From assembly GCA_002897935.1 (NCBI GenBank), contig BDTA01000094.1, positions 1-43,035 on the forward strand: a stretch of 43,035 nucleotides of DNA. Direction: 5' to 3'. Numbering within the stretch: position 1 is the stretch's first letter; every line of letters begins with the position of its first letter. The notes beneath the pieces are model-generated. The model did not search any database and had not been told where the DNA came from. It saw only the letters and a program-made list of their open reading frames with translations. This DNA comes from a bacterium BMS3Abin08 (lineage in GTDB: Bacteria; Nitrospirota; Thermodesulfovibrionia; Thermodesulfovibrionales; JdFR-85). Positions 32,396-40,330 of this stretch are shown here, piece after piece. The position numbers were made by a program, and so were the translations under genes.

Positions 32396-33769
32396 TTATG
32401 TCATCCTGCTTGTAAGATTTGACAGAAAAGCACTCTGGGAACTCATCCCCGTAAGCATTGCCTCCAGCGATGCAAACCGTTTTCTAAGGTCCTCCTCCAC
32501 GAGAGTCAAGCGGGCCTCGAGGTCGGTAATATCATCTGCAATACCGGTTACATTTGACTGCAGGCCCTTTGTCCTGATCGTAACCGTTCCGTCGATGGAG
32601 TTGGTTACACTGTCTGTATAGTCATAGACTTTATTCCCTATACCCGATGTCGAATCCGTAAAGAGATTTGCAACATCATCGAGTCTGGTTGTAAGTTTAT
32701 CATTAAGGGTGGCGGAGTCGATAGAGAGATGACCCGTATGGTAATCGGTAGAAATTCCGATCTGGGCAAGGGTCCTGAGATCCTGAGGAAGACCCGCAAC
32801 CCTGCTCGTAACGATGTTGCTGAGCCTGCTCTTTATAGCACGGGCGGTTGACTCTCCATTCAGTGGCCCGCCCGTATGGGTCTTTGTGTCATACTGTGAG
32901 TTGTTTGAAATATTGTCCACCACCTCGTTATATGCATTCACAAAGTCCTCGATATGCTGCCTGATGGTATCCGTATCATTGTTGACCGTGACGGTCACTG
33001 CGCTTGCAGACTCCGCCTTCAGGGTTAAGGTCACACCAGGTATCACATCCGACACGGTATTTGAACTCTTTGTTATATCCACACCACCGATCCTGAACTT
33101 TGCATCCTGAGCCGTGCTTGCGGTAAAGTCACTATCCGAGAAGCCTGTAATTGTTGTATTGGCTGTTACGGCGACAGTATTGGAGGAACCTGTATTCCGA
33201 CCTGTCAGCACCAGCCTGTAGTCACTGGTACCCACGTTTATGACGGTTGCTGTAACTCCGGGGTTGCCTGTATCGTTGTTGATAGCATCACGAAGGCCTT
33301 CGAGTGTCGTCTGATCGGCAATCGTAAGGGTACTTGTCGTACCTGCATAGGTATATTCAAAGGTCTGAGAAGCACCGGTGTTATTTACCACATCCGTAGT
33401 TGATGTAAAGGATGTGGTGCCCGTCCTTCTGTCGACTGCTGCAAGTTGAATCTTCCCCGCCACTGAATGTGGGTCAATGGTGTATATACCCGAAGAGGCG
33501 GAGTTGCTTGTGGCGGCATCCAACACCGTACTGTTGCTTACGGATGCAGTCTTGGCATAAAAGTTAGCCGTATTTCTCAAGTTATCGGCAGCACTCTGGA
33601 ATGAGGAGAGCTTTGACGATAATGTACTGTACGCACTGATCTTATTATTGTAGTCGGACTGTCTGCTCTGAAGCCTGTAAACAGGCTGCCTTTGCAGCTC
33701 GATGAGACTGGATATCAACTTGTTATAATCAATACCCGATGTTAGCCCTATTCCGCTGATAACCGACAT
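32396..33769 (-). CDS. fliD: Flagellar filament cap protein FliD
   Basis: 457 residues. N-terminal D0 region: SGIGLTSGIDYNKLISSLIELQRQPV, then a long coiled coil with SAYSTLSSKLSSFQSAADNLRN. The central beta-rich region is Thr/Ser-rich. The C-terminal coiled coil ends IADDITDLEARLTLVEEDLRKRFASLEAMLTGM, which pairs with the N-terminal helix. It caps the growing filament and guides flagellin folding. AAGGAGG before the ATG overlaps the flaG stop. Its length is typical of short FliDs. Confidence 0.95.
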   Translation of the reverse strand: MSVISGIGLTSGIDYNKLISSLIELQRQPVYRLQSRQSDYNNKISAYSTLSSKLSSFQSAADNLRNTANFYAKTASVSNSTVLDAATSNSASSGIYTIDPHSVAGKIQLAAVDRRTGTTSFTSTTDVVNNTGASQTFEYTYAGTTSTLTIADQTTLEGLRDAINNDTGNPGVTATVINVGTSDYRLVLTGRNTGSSNTVAVTANTTITGFSDSDFTASTAQDAKFRIGGVDITKSSNTVSDVIPGVTLTLKAESASAVTVTVNNDTDTIRQHIEDFVNAYNEVVDNISNNSQYDTKTHTGGPLNGESTARAIKSRLSNIVTSRVAGLPQDLRTLAQIGISTDYHTGHLSIDSATLNDKLTTRLDDVANLFTDSTSGIGNKVYDYTDSVTNSIDGTVTIRTKGLQSNVTGIADDITDLEARLTLVEEDLRKRFASLEAMLTGMSSQSAFLSNLTSRMT

Positions 33770-33771
33770 AG

Positions 33772-34131
33772 TTAAGCCTCCTTGTCCAGGAATGCCCCCT
33801 CAATATCCTGCAGCCGCCTCATGATCTCGAGATACTCCTCCGGGGGTATCTGTCTTACAACCTCCCCGTTTTCCTTATCGACCACCTTGACAATCACCTC
33901 GTTAAGCTCCTTGTCGATCTCGAATCTGATGGATCTGCCCAGGAGCCTCTCTACAAGGGTCTCCTTCTTCCGGGTCTCCTGAGGAGGGTCTTCCCTCAAC
34001 TTGCGACTTACGGAGGAATCCTCTTCCTGAGCGTTCCGGCCGGCAGGTTCTGCCCTGTCCTGAGGATTGATGCCCTTCCGGGTCTGTTGCGGCAGTTCCT
34101 GGGCTGCCATGTTTTTTTCATTCACTATCAT
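33772..34131 (-). CDS. flaG: FlaG-family flagellar protein
   Basis: 119 residues from ATG 34131, which has GGAG six bases upstream; an ATG at 34143 has no site and would add four residues. The polar N-terminal half (many Gln, Glu, Arg) is disordered-looking. The C-terminal half is the FlaG domain: IRFEIDKELNEVIVKVVDKENGEVVRQIPPEEYL. FlaG proteins influence filament length in several genera. It lies between fliC and fliD, the usual place. A 13-bp hairpin between fliC and flaG may lower readthrough from fliC. Confidence 0.9.
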   Translation of the reverse strand: MIVNEKNMAAQELPQQTRKGINPQDRAEPAGRNAQEEDSSVSRKLREDPPQETRKKETLVERLLGRSIRFEIDKELNEVIVKVVDKENGEVVRQIPPEEYLEIMRRLQDIEGAFLDKEA

Positions 34132-34150
34132 CGATCTCTCCATCTAAAGG

Positions 34151-34182
34151 CGGAGGCGGTTTCATCCAAGAAACCGCCTCCG
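34151..34182. terminator. Strong hairpin after fliC
   Basis: CGGAGGCGGTTTC and GAAACCGCCTCCG form a perfect 13-bp stem with a six-base loop, immediately after the fliC stop and before flaG. On the minus strand it is followed by GCCTTTAG, only a weak T-run, so it may be a leaky terminator or an mRNA-stabilising 3' hairpin that keeps fliC transcripts above those of flaG-fliD. Confidence 0.65.
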
Positions 34183-34191
34183 TGAAATCCG

Positions 34192-35034
34192 TTACTTCAA
34201 GAGAGACAGGGCAGTCTGTGGAATAACGTTTGCCTGAGCAAGTATGGCGGTAGATGCCTGCACCATAATCTGGTTCTTGGTAAAGACCGCTGTCTCAAAT
34301 GCAAAGTCGGCATCCCTGATCCGGGAGTCCGCAGCCGAGAGGTTCTCAGAGGCGACCCTCAGGTTTGAAATGGTATTGTCAAGCCTGTTCTGGACAGCGC
34401 CGAGTGTACCCCTCCGTTCTGCTACCGTTGCTATTGCCGAGTCTATCTGGGTCAGAGCGGACTGGGCGTTACCGGCGGAAGATATGGTGCCGAATGTTCC
34501 CGTAATACCGAGATCATCGGTCTTTGTTGCTCCAACTCCGGAGAAGAACGTGATCCTGTCGTTAACGGTATTCTGGAAGCCGACCTGCAATGTTACACCG
34601 GCTCCACTCTTCGAACCATCGAGCATTTTGGTACCGTTAAACTCCGTAACATCTGCAATCCTGTCGATTTCGGACTTGAGCTGCTGATACTCATTATCAA
34701 GTGCTGAACGTTCAGTAGATCCAAGGGTTCCATTGGCAGACTCTTCCGACAGCTCCCTCATCCTGGCAAGAAGTCCTCCGATCTGGTCAAGACCGCCCTC
34801 CGCCACCTGTGCAAGGCTTATGCCGTCCTGGGCATTCCTGGTTGCAACGTTTATACTTCTAATGTGTGCCCTTAACTTCTCAGAGATCGCAAGACCTGCT
34901 GCATCATCCTTTGCACTGTTTATCCTGAGACCTGAAGACAGCCGCTGGACCGAGACAGAGAGTTTGTTTATGTTTGCTGCAAGGTTCCTCTGAGCATTCA
35001 GAGACATTACGTTTGTGTTAATTACCAGAGACAT
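34192..35034 (-). CDS. fliC: Flagellin
   Basis: 280 residues. N-terminus SLVINTNVMSLNAQRNL and KLSVSVQRLSSGLRINSAKDDAAGLAI; C-terminus ASENLSAADSRIRDADFA and MVQASTAILAQANVIPQTALSLL. These D0/D1 regions are near the textbook consensus. The middle is short (about 90 residues) and Ser/Thr/Gly-rich, offering O-glycosylation sites. There is no Cys. It has an AAGGAGG ribosome site, a FliA promoter about 140 bases upstream and a hairpin in the leader. It is the likely acceptor for the sugars made by the downstream island. Confidence 0.97.
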   Translation of the reverse strand: MSLVINTNVMSLNAQRNLAANINKLSVSVQRLSSGLRINSAKDDAAGLAISEKLRAHIRSINVATRNAQDGISLAQVAEGGLDQIGGLLARMRELSEESANGTLGSTERSALDNEYQQLKSEIDRIADVTEFNGTKMLDGSKSGAGVTLQVGFQNTVNDRITFFSGVGATKTDDLGITGTFGTISSAGNAQSALTQIDSAIATVAERRGTLGAVQNRLDNTISNLRVASENLSAADSRIRDADFAFETAVFTKNQIMVQASTAILAQANVIPQTALSLLK

Positions 35035-35065
35035 TCTTTTTTACCTCCTTGTATTTCAGTTTTGT

Positions 35066-35084
35066 GGACAGCATCCGGCTGTCC
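35066..35084. promoter_or_regulatory. Hairpin in the fliC 5' leader
   Basis: GGACAGC and GCTGTCC pair perfectly around ATCCG, about 15 bases upstream of the fliC ribosome site within a leader of about 130 bases. It could protect the mRNA or gate translation. No CsrA or FliW gene lies in the window. Confidence 0.5.
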
Positions 35085-35175
35085 GTGCCGAGGTCTGTGA
35101 TCCTTCCCCTTATGAAACCGTTTGATTACAACCTCACCTCCTCTCCGGGTCTGATCCTCAAACCTTCTAACCTCT

Positions 35176-35202
35176 CTATCGGACATTTCCTGAAAAACTT
35201 TA
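35176..35202 (-). promoter_or_regulatory. Sigma-28 (FliA) promoter for fliC
   Basis: Minus strand TAAAGTTT at 35202-35195, 11 bases, TCCGATAG at 35183-35176. The site and the next 20 bases closely resemble the FlgM-like promoter at 16270 (both have GAAAATGTCCGATA or near it). Confidence 0.88.
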
Positions 35203-35307
35203 ACACCGGGCCGGCCGGCTGGATAAGGCGTTCGAGGTTCAGGTTCGTTTCGGCTTGTGTCAGCCTGTTTACCACTGGATTCCGGGAGTATTTCAGGACC
35301 CCTTCCT

Positions 35308-35334
35308 AAAGTTTTCTACGTTACGGACGATAAA
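35308..35334 (+). promoter_or_regulatory. Sigma-28 (FliA) promoter for cheW-cheZ
   Basis: Plus strand TAAAGTTT at 35308-35315, 11 bases, GACGATAA at 35327-35334, giving a leader of about 45 bases. It is divergent from the fliC promoter, with 105 bases between the two -35 boxes and no other gene in the 350-base gap. Confidence 0.88.
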
Positions 35335-35384
35335 TATATATCTGCAATGTCTCACAATATTCAATTAATACAGGAGGCTAAATC

Positions 35385-36644
35385 ATGTCCGACACACAAC
35401 ATATCGCTTTCAGGCTCGGCAGAGAGGAGTTCGCTCTTCCGATTCTTAACGTTCAGGAAATCATCAGGCCAAGGGAAAACACGAGAATCCCCGAGTCACC
35501 GGAATATATCCTGGGTGTAATCAACCTCAGAGGAAGGGTGATTCCCGTTGTAGACCTGAAAAAACGTATGAAGCTGGAAGGCAACGGTAACGGCACCGGT
35601 GAGAACAAAGTGATTGTCCTTTCCCTCGGCAAACTCAACTTCGGGGGTGTTGTCGACAGTATTACGGGGGTTGTTAATATCAGCGAGCAGGAGATAGGGG
35701 ACAGTGTAAGCACATTATCCTCCTCATCCTGTGACTATATAAAAGGAATTGCAACACTTAATAACGGAAGGATGATACAGATACTCCAGCCGTCCGGGCT
35801 GATGTCACTCCAGGATATGGAGTTACTCCAGGATGAAATAGTGGATGAAACCCAAACGGAAGACGGGACAATAGTCGTTACCAAAAAGGTCAGCGGCATG
35901 GGGGGCGAGTATCTAATCAAGGAGGTCAAGGAGAAAATCATAACCGATGCCGAGTCCCTGGGGGTTGGCAGGGAGGTTGTGGTATCAATAATGGAGAAGA
36001 TCCAGGGCCTGCTTAACGCCCTCTCCAAAGGCGATATTGAAGGAGCAGAAGGAATGCTGATGGAGATATCGACCATCGGCGACAAAGAACTCTTTTCGGA
36101 GGTTGGAAAGATAACAAGAAATCTTCATAACGCCATATCCGAGTTCAAGACCATGATCGATCCGACACTCAAGAACATGGCCCTTGAAGATATGCCGGAT
36201 GCCGCCGACAAACTCAACTGGGTAATATCAAAGACAGAGGAGGCAGCGGAAAAGACGATTTCCCTCGTGGAAAAGAACCTCTCCCTCCAGGGAGGGATAG
36301 TCAAGAGACTCGACATCCTTGACGATGCCCTGAAGAATCCGGAAGGGGACAATGAGAGGGAGAAGGAGGCAATAACCTTCTTAAGAAGGACTACCGAGGA
36401 GATAAACGTCGACCTTATGGACGTCCTCCTCACACAGGAATACCAGGACCTTACAGGACAGATCATCAGGAAGGTCATCTCCCTGGTCAGCAAACTTGAG
36501 ATAGACCTTGTTCAGTTGATAAAGGCATTCGGGGTCAGGGTGGAACATCAAAAACATGGAAGCACTGCTGACTCGGAGCCCCCCGAAGAGACCTTCTCAA
36601 GCCAGGAGGATGTTGACACCCTGCTTACGGAGTTGGGCTTTTAA
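35385..36644 (+). CDS. CheW-CheZ fusion: coupling domain joined to a CheY-P phosphatase
   Basis: 419 residues, ATG with AGGAGG upstream. Residues 1-140 are CheW: FALPILNVQEIIRP, then YILGVINLRGRVIPVVDLKKR. Residues about 185-419 are CheZ: a long helical hairpin with MPDAADKLNWVISKTEEAAEKT and LLTQEYQDLTGQIIRKV, in which D355 and Q359 match the catalytic DxxxQ (D143/Q147 in E. coli CheZ). It ends QEDVDTLLTELGF, matching the CheY-binding C-terminal helix of CheZ (DDLLDSLGF in E. coli). The fusion would place CheY-P dephosphorylation at receptor-kinase arrays. CheV (CheW-REC) is excluded because there is no receiver. It has its own FliA promoter, divergent from fliC. Confidence 0.93.
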   Translation: MSDTQHIAFRLGREEFALPILNVQEIIRPRENTRIPESPEYILGVINLRGRVIPVVDLKKRMKLEGNGNGTGENKVIVLSLGKLNFGGVVDSITGVVNISEQEIGDSVSTLSSSSCDYIKGIATLNNGRMIQILQPSGLMSLQDMELLQDEIVDETQTEDGTIVVTKKVSGMGGEYLIKEVKEKIITDAESLGVGREVVVSIMEKIQGLLNALSKGDIEGAEGMLMEISTIGDKELFSEVGKITRNLHNAISEFKTMIDPTLKNMALEDMPDAADKLNWVISKTEEAAEKTISLVEKNLSLQGGIVKRLDILDDALKNPEGDNEREKEAITFLRRTTEEINVDLMDVLLTQEYQDLTGQIIRKVISLVSKLEIDLVQLIKAFGVRVEHQKHGSTADSEPPEETFSSQEDVDTLLTELGF

Positions 36645-36763
36645 GCACCTAATATTATTAAGGAAGATTTGCTCACCATCTCCACGGCGGTATATAAGCC
36701 GGCCTTGACCTCTGCATAACGGCAACCGCGGGACCACTACGGGCATGACAGTGCGGCCCTTAC

Positions 36764-38860
36764 TTACTCCTTATCACCTTCCTTTTCCGCCTTCCTCTGC
36801 TCGACCAGCTTCTGTGCAAGGTGGGACGGCACCTCTTCATAATGGAGAAACTCCATTGAATAGAGCCCCCTTCCCGACGTCAGGCTCTGGAGCTGATTGG
36901 CATAGGTAAGCATCTCCGACATTGGAACAAGTGCTATAATCTTCTGGTTTCCCCCGGCCTGGGGCTCCACCCCCTGTACTTTTCCCCTTTTTGCATTGAG
37001 GTCTCCAATGACTGAACCAAGGGCATCATCAGGGGTGATAACTTCAACCTTCATGATCGGTTCAAGGAGGACGGGCTTTGCCTCGACAGTGGCCTTTTTA
37101 AAGGCAAGCGAGCCCGCAATCTTAAATGCCATTTCCGATGAATCAACGGAGTGGTATGAACCATCGTAGAGTGTGACCTTTAAATCCACCACGGGATAAC
37201 CGGCCACAATTCCTTCCTTCAGGGTCTCAACAATCCCCTTCTCAACCGCGGGGATATACTGTTTGGGTATCACACCACCGACTACTTTATCCACAAACTC
37301 AAACCCCTCCCCTCTTGGCAGGGGCTCAATCTCTATCCAGCAGTCACCGTACTGTCCTCTTCCCCCGGACTGCTTCTTGTATTTGCCCTGGACCTTGGTC
37401 CTTCCCCTTATGGTCTCACGATAGGGAATCTTCGGGGTCTTCATTTCCACGTCAACACCGAACTTCCTCTTCAGCTTCTGGAGTGCAACCTCAATATGTA
37501 CCTGGCCCATGCCCGAGATTATCATCTCCTTTGTATCCTTATCCCTGTGAAAGCTCAATGTCGGATCCTCATCGAGTATCCTCTGGAGCCCCGAACTCAC
37601 CTTCTCTTCATCACCCTTACTCTTCGGCTCAATGGCATAAGAGATTATAGGCTCTGCAAACTCAACCCGCTTATACACGATCGGTTCAGACTCGGCACAG
37701 AGGGTATCCCCTGTACTGGTAACCTTCAGCTTGGCCACGACCCCGATCTCGCCGGGCCCGATCACATGTACAGGTACCTGTTTCTTGCCGAGGAGATAAA
37801 ATATCTGGCCGACTCTCTCACGTGTTTCAGCCGATGAATTGTAAACATTGGAGTCGGCATTGAGGGTTCCGGAGTATACGCGCATCAGGGTCAACTTGCC
37901 TGCAAAGGGGTCGGCAATGGTCTTGAAAACATATGCAGAAAAAGGCTGATCCTCTTTAGGCTCCCTTAAAACATCGGACCCGTCCCGGGGATTGGTCCCG
38001 CTGATCGGGCTTATACGCGCCATCTCTTCAGGAGAAGGCAGACAGAGTTTAACCGCTTCCATAAGCAATGCTATACCTATGTTACCTGTTGCCGAACCGC
38101 ATATCACGGGAATGAATCTCCTGGTTATCGACCCCTCCTTTATCCCCCTGAAAATCTCCTCTTCCGTCAGGTCTTCACCTTCAAGATAGCGCTCAAGGAG
38201 TTCATCATCAGCCTCCGCCACCTTCTCGATCAGCTTCTGCCTGTACTTCTGTATCTCCTCATTCAAATCGGCGGGCAGATCAATCTCACGGCGTTTCCCC
38301 TCTTCATACTGATACGCCTTCATATGGAGTATATCGACAATCCCCTCAAAGGATGTCCCCTCCCCGATCGGTATATTCAGGGGAATGGCCTCTGCCTCAA
38401 AGGACTCCTCTATATCACTTATGGCCCTTGAAAAACTGGCGTTCTCCCTATCCATTTTGTTTACGAACGCTATGCGTGGGAGTTCATACTCGCATGCATA
38501 TTTCCAGATCTTCTCGGTTTCAGCCTTCACACCTGAGATTGCGCTCACGAGAACTACGGCGCCATCGGACACCCTCAAACAACCCCTTGTATCCTCGATA
38601 AAATTTATGAACCCAGGGGTATCGATAATATTGAAGCGAAGTCCATCCCAGTCACAGTGTGCAACCGCAGAGGATATGGTGATCTTTCTGTCCACCTCTT
38701 CCGGGTCAAAGTCCGTCACGGTATTGCCGCCCTCAACGGTCCCCATTCTGTCGATAGCACCTGCGTTAAACAGTATCGCTTCCACCAGGGAAGTCTTTCC
38801 TGCCCCACCGTGGGCAACCACTGAAAAGTTCCTGATCTTTGCTACTTCCATCCTGGCCAT
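36764..38860 (-). CDS. Elongation factor G-like GTPase (EF-G2 type)
   Basis: 698 residues, start after AAGGGGG. Five-domain EF-G layout: GTPase G1 is GGAGKTSL (residues 18-25) preceded by VVAH, where canonical EF-G has HIDAGKTT; DTPG and NKMD motifs are normal; the effector stretch is RKITISS rather than RGITIQ. Domains II-V follow (GQYGDCWIEIEPLPRGEGFEF, VIGDLNAKRGKVQGVEPQAGG). These departures mark the paralogous EF-G-like group rather than the main translocase, some of which act in translocation without GTPase-driven release or in stress. The exact role is not known. It stands alone between repeats and the CheW-CheZ gene. Confidence 0.92.
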   Translation of the reverse strand: MARMEVAKIRNFSVVAHGGAGKTSLVEAILFNAGAIDRMGTVEGGNTVTDFDPEEVDRKITISSAVAHCDWDGLRFNIIDTPGFINFIEDTRGCLRVSDGAVVLVSAISGVKAETEKIWKYACEYELPRIAFVNKMDRENASFSRAISDIEESFEAEAIPLNIPIGEGTSFEGIVDILHMKAYQYEEGKRREIDLPADLNEEIQKYRQKLIEKVAEADDELLERYLEGEDLTEEEIFRGIKEGSITRRFIPVICGSATGNIGIALLMEAVKLCLPSPEEMARISPISGTNPRDGSDVLREPKEDQPFSAYVFKTIADPFAGKLTLMRVYSGTLNADSNVYNSSAETRERVGQIFYLLGKKQVPVHVIGPGEIGVVAKLKVTSTGDTLCAESEPIVYKRVEFAEPIISYAIEPKSKGDEEKVSSGLQRILDEDPTLSFHRDKDTKEMIISGMGQVHIEVALQKLKRKFGVDVEMKTPKIPYRETIRGRTKVQGKYKKQSGGRGQYGDCWIEIEPLPRGEGFEFVDKVVGGVIPKQYIPAVEKGIVETLKEGIVAGYPVVDLKVTLYDGSYHSVDSSEMAFKIAGSLAFKKATVEAKPVLLEPIMKVEVITPDDALGSVIGDLNAKRGKVQGVEPQAGGNQKIIALVPMSEMLTYANQLQSLTSGRGLYSMEFLHYEEVPSHLAQKLVEQRKAEKEGDKE

Positions 38861-38880
38861 ATAACCCCCTTGTATTTAAT

Positions 38881-39012
38881 TAAAGTCTGTGTATTAACTG
38901 CAGTAATTTGTCATTCCCGCAAGCGAAGCGAGTCGGGAATCCTTTTTAAAGACAGATTCCGGACAAGCCGGAATGACGGAATAACGGCAACTGTTCGACT
39001 TTATACACAGAC
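38881..39012. repeat. TA-flanked inverted-repeat element, copy G
   Basis: Left end slightly changed (TAAAGTCTGTGTATTAAC), right end CTTTATACACAGAC, with CGCAAGCGAAGCGAG and GATTCCGG...CCGGAATGAC inside. Its right end runs directly into copy H. Confidence 0.8.
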
Positions 39013-39150
39013 GTGTATAAAGTCAGTCTCTCTATCTGTCATTCCGGCAGTCCATAAGCCGGAATCTATTCCTTTCGATAAGTTCCGGATGCCCCGAATG
39101 CTTTCGGGACATGACAAAAATAAAAAATGGCAATTTATACAGAGACTCTA
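39013..39150. repeat. TA-flanked inverted-repeat element, copy H
   Basis: Left end truncated to GTGTATAAAGTC where it joins copy G; right end ATTTATACAGAGACTCTA. The interior is GTCATTCCGGC...GCCGGAATC and CCCGAATGCTTTCGGG, related in reverse to copies C and J. Confidence 0.8.
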
Positions 39151-39153
39151 ATC

Positions 39154-39250
39154 AGTGTCTGTGTATAAACTCAACAATAGAGCCGTCATTCCCCGAAAGC
39201 GTTAGGGGAATCGTTCCCGGAAGAAAGATTCCCGACGAGCGGGAATGACA
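39154..39250. repeat. TA-flanked element, left part (copy I)
   Basis: Left end GTGTCTGTGTATAAAC, then GTCATTCCCCGAAAGCG and GATTCCCGACGAGCGGGAATGACA. The right terminal repeat is missing; a different repeat follows. Confidence 0.7.
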
Positions 39251-39278
39251 CAACATGCGCAATAATTTATGACGCTAT

Positions 39279-39400
39279 TGTCGTGTCAACTATGAATTGT
39301 CATTTCGATAGAAGTGAGAAACCTAAGATTTCTCAGTCGCATACTCCTTCGAAATGACAAACAGGAACATCGTTTATGACGATACAAATGTGACACGACA
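39279..39400. repeat. Second type of inverted-repeat element
   Basis: Outer ends TGTCGTGTCA (39279-39288) and TGACACGACA (39391-39400) are perfect inverted repeats. Inside are TTGTCATTTCGA...TCGAAATGACAA, and GAGAAACCTAAGATTTCTC at the centre. It differs from the other families and occurs once in the window. With copies G-I it fills the gap 38861-39520. Confidence 0.75.
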
Positions 39401-39520
39401 CTATGTGTAAATTACTCGTCACGACTAAAGGGCAAAACGGTTAGATCTGAACTGCTCAGACCCCGGAAAAGTCCCGGACTTCTTGGGGTAAAAGATGTAA
39501 TCAATCGATGCCTGCTTAAC

Positions 39521-39946
39521 TCACTCCAGTATCTCTTCCACTACCGGTTTGTACTCGATCTTTTTTTCCATCCTCCGGGAAACAAGCCTTGAGGCTATAT
39601 AAAAAATTATGAACATCCCGAAACCGCCTATGGCAGACAGGAGGTCGGGGTCCAGCACCTTTACAAACCTGCTGATGAGTTCCTTCCCGATAACGGCGCC
39701 TACGATAAGTCCCAGCGCGGGGACGCCATAGACCAGGGCTGACCCTTTGAGGTAGGCATAGGGTTTGAAAACGACCCTGACCGTCTGTCCTTCCCTGGCC
39801 TTAACGGAATTAAGCGCCTCGATAATGGTCTCCCCATCCGTAAGCAGACATTTACTCTCGGTGCACTTTTCACAGATACTCTTCTTCTCGACAAGCACTT
39901 TGGCAATAACACCGTCAACCGCTTTTACAACCCCTATCTCTTCCAT
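39521..39946 (-). CDS. RseC/MucC-family inner-membrane protein (SoxR reducing system component)
   Basis: 141 residues. Cysteine-bearing cytoplasmic N-terminus with C25, C28 and C33 (CEKCTESKC), then EGQTVRVVFKPYAYLKGSALVYGVPALGLIVGAVIG and a second TM segment GGFGMFIIFYIASRLV. This is the RseC layout. Members belong to the Rsx/Rnf-linked system that keeps SoxR reduced, or tune the sigma-E response in E. coli. No rnf or rsx genes are in the window, so its partner here is unknown. It is transcribed alone. Confidence 0.88.
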   Translation of the reverse strand: MEEIGVVKAVDGVIAKVLVEKKSICEKCTESKCLLTDGETIIEALNSVKAREGQTVRVVFKPYAYLKGSALVYGVPALGLIVGAVIGKELISRFVKVLDPDLLSAIGGFGMFIIFYIASRLVSRRMEKKIEYKPVVEEILE

Positions 39947-40024
39947 AACAAATGCATTTTAACATAAACCCATTATGGGCTTCCATATCGGAATCGAGGT
40001 AGCCCCGGCTCCAGGACAGGTATG

Positions 40025-40303
40025 TCCATGAAATGGGATGGTGAGTGGCAGATCACCTACGAGGTCTTCCGTGACCTCGGTATTGCCTTCGCCGCGGTCC
40101 TTGTCCTGATATACATTCTCGTTGTAGCGTGGTTCAGAAACTTCATCACACCCCTTATAACAATGGCACCGATCCCCCTGACGCTGGAGGGAATACTCCC
40201 CGGGCACTGGATGTTCGGGGCCACCGCCTCAACCGTCCTGACACTTATCGTGGTTCCCCTGTTGTATTACCAGCTCTTCAAAAACAGAAAGCCTCCTGAA
40301 TAA
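40025..40303 (+). pseudogene. RND efflux pump remnant with internal deletion
   Basis: About 93 residues. KWDGEWQITYEVFRDLGIAFAA then ITPLITMAPIPLTLEGILPGHWMFGA matches the late transmembrane region of RND pumps of the CzcA/HME type. It then jumps directly to TASTVLTLIVVPLLYYQLFKNR, which in intact pumps lies about 100 residues further on. The missing block would include the last TM helices. There is no N-terminal part upstream and no promoter. It is therefore a decayed relic, not a working pump. Confidence 0.75.
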
Positions 40304-40330
40304 TCCCGTGATATAAGGTTATAATATCGG

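Noticed and set aside
35066-35104. Sigma-54 type site (GGCAC...TGC) in the fliC leader
   Set aside because: The GG and GC are 15 bases apart rather than the required ten, and the FliA promoter upstream already explains expression.
35385-36644. Reading the fusion as CheV
   Set aside because: CheV ends in a receiver domain with an Asp pocket. Here the C-terminal part is all-helical with the CheZ DxxxQ and LGF tail.
36645-36763. tRNA or small RNA between cheW-cheZ and the EF-G-like gene
   Set aside because: No cloverleaf arms or TTCGA loop can be built; the stretch shows no feature I can support.
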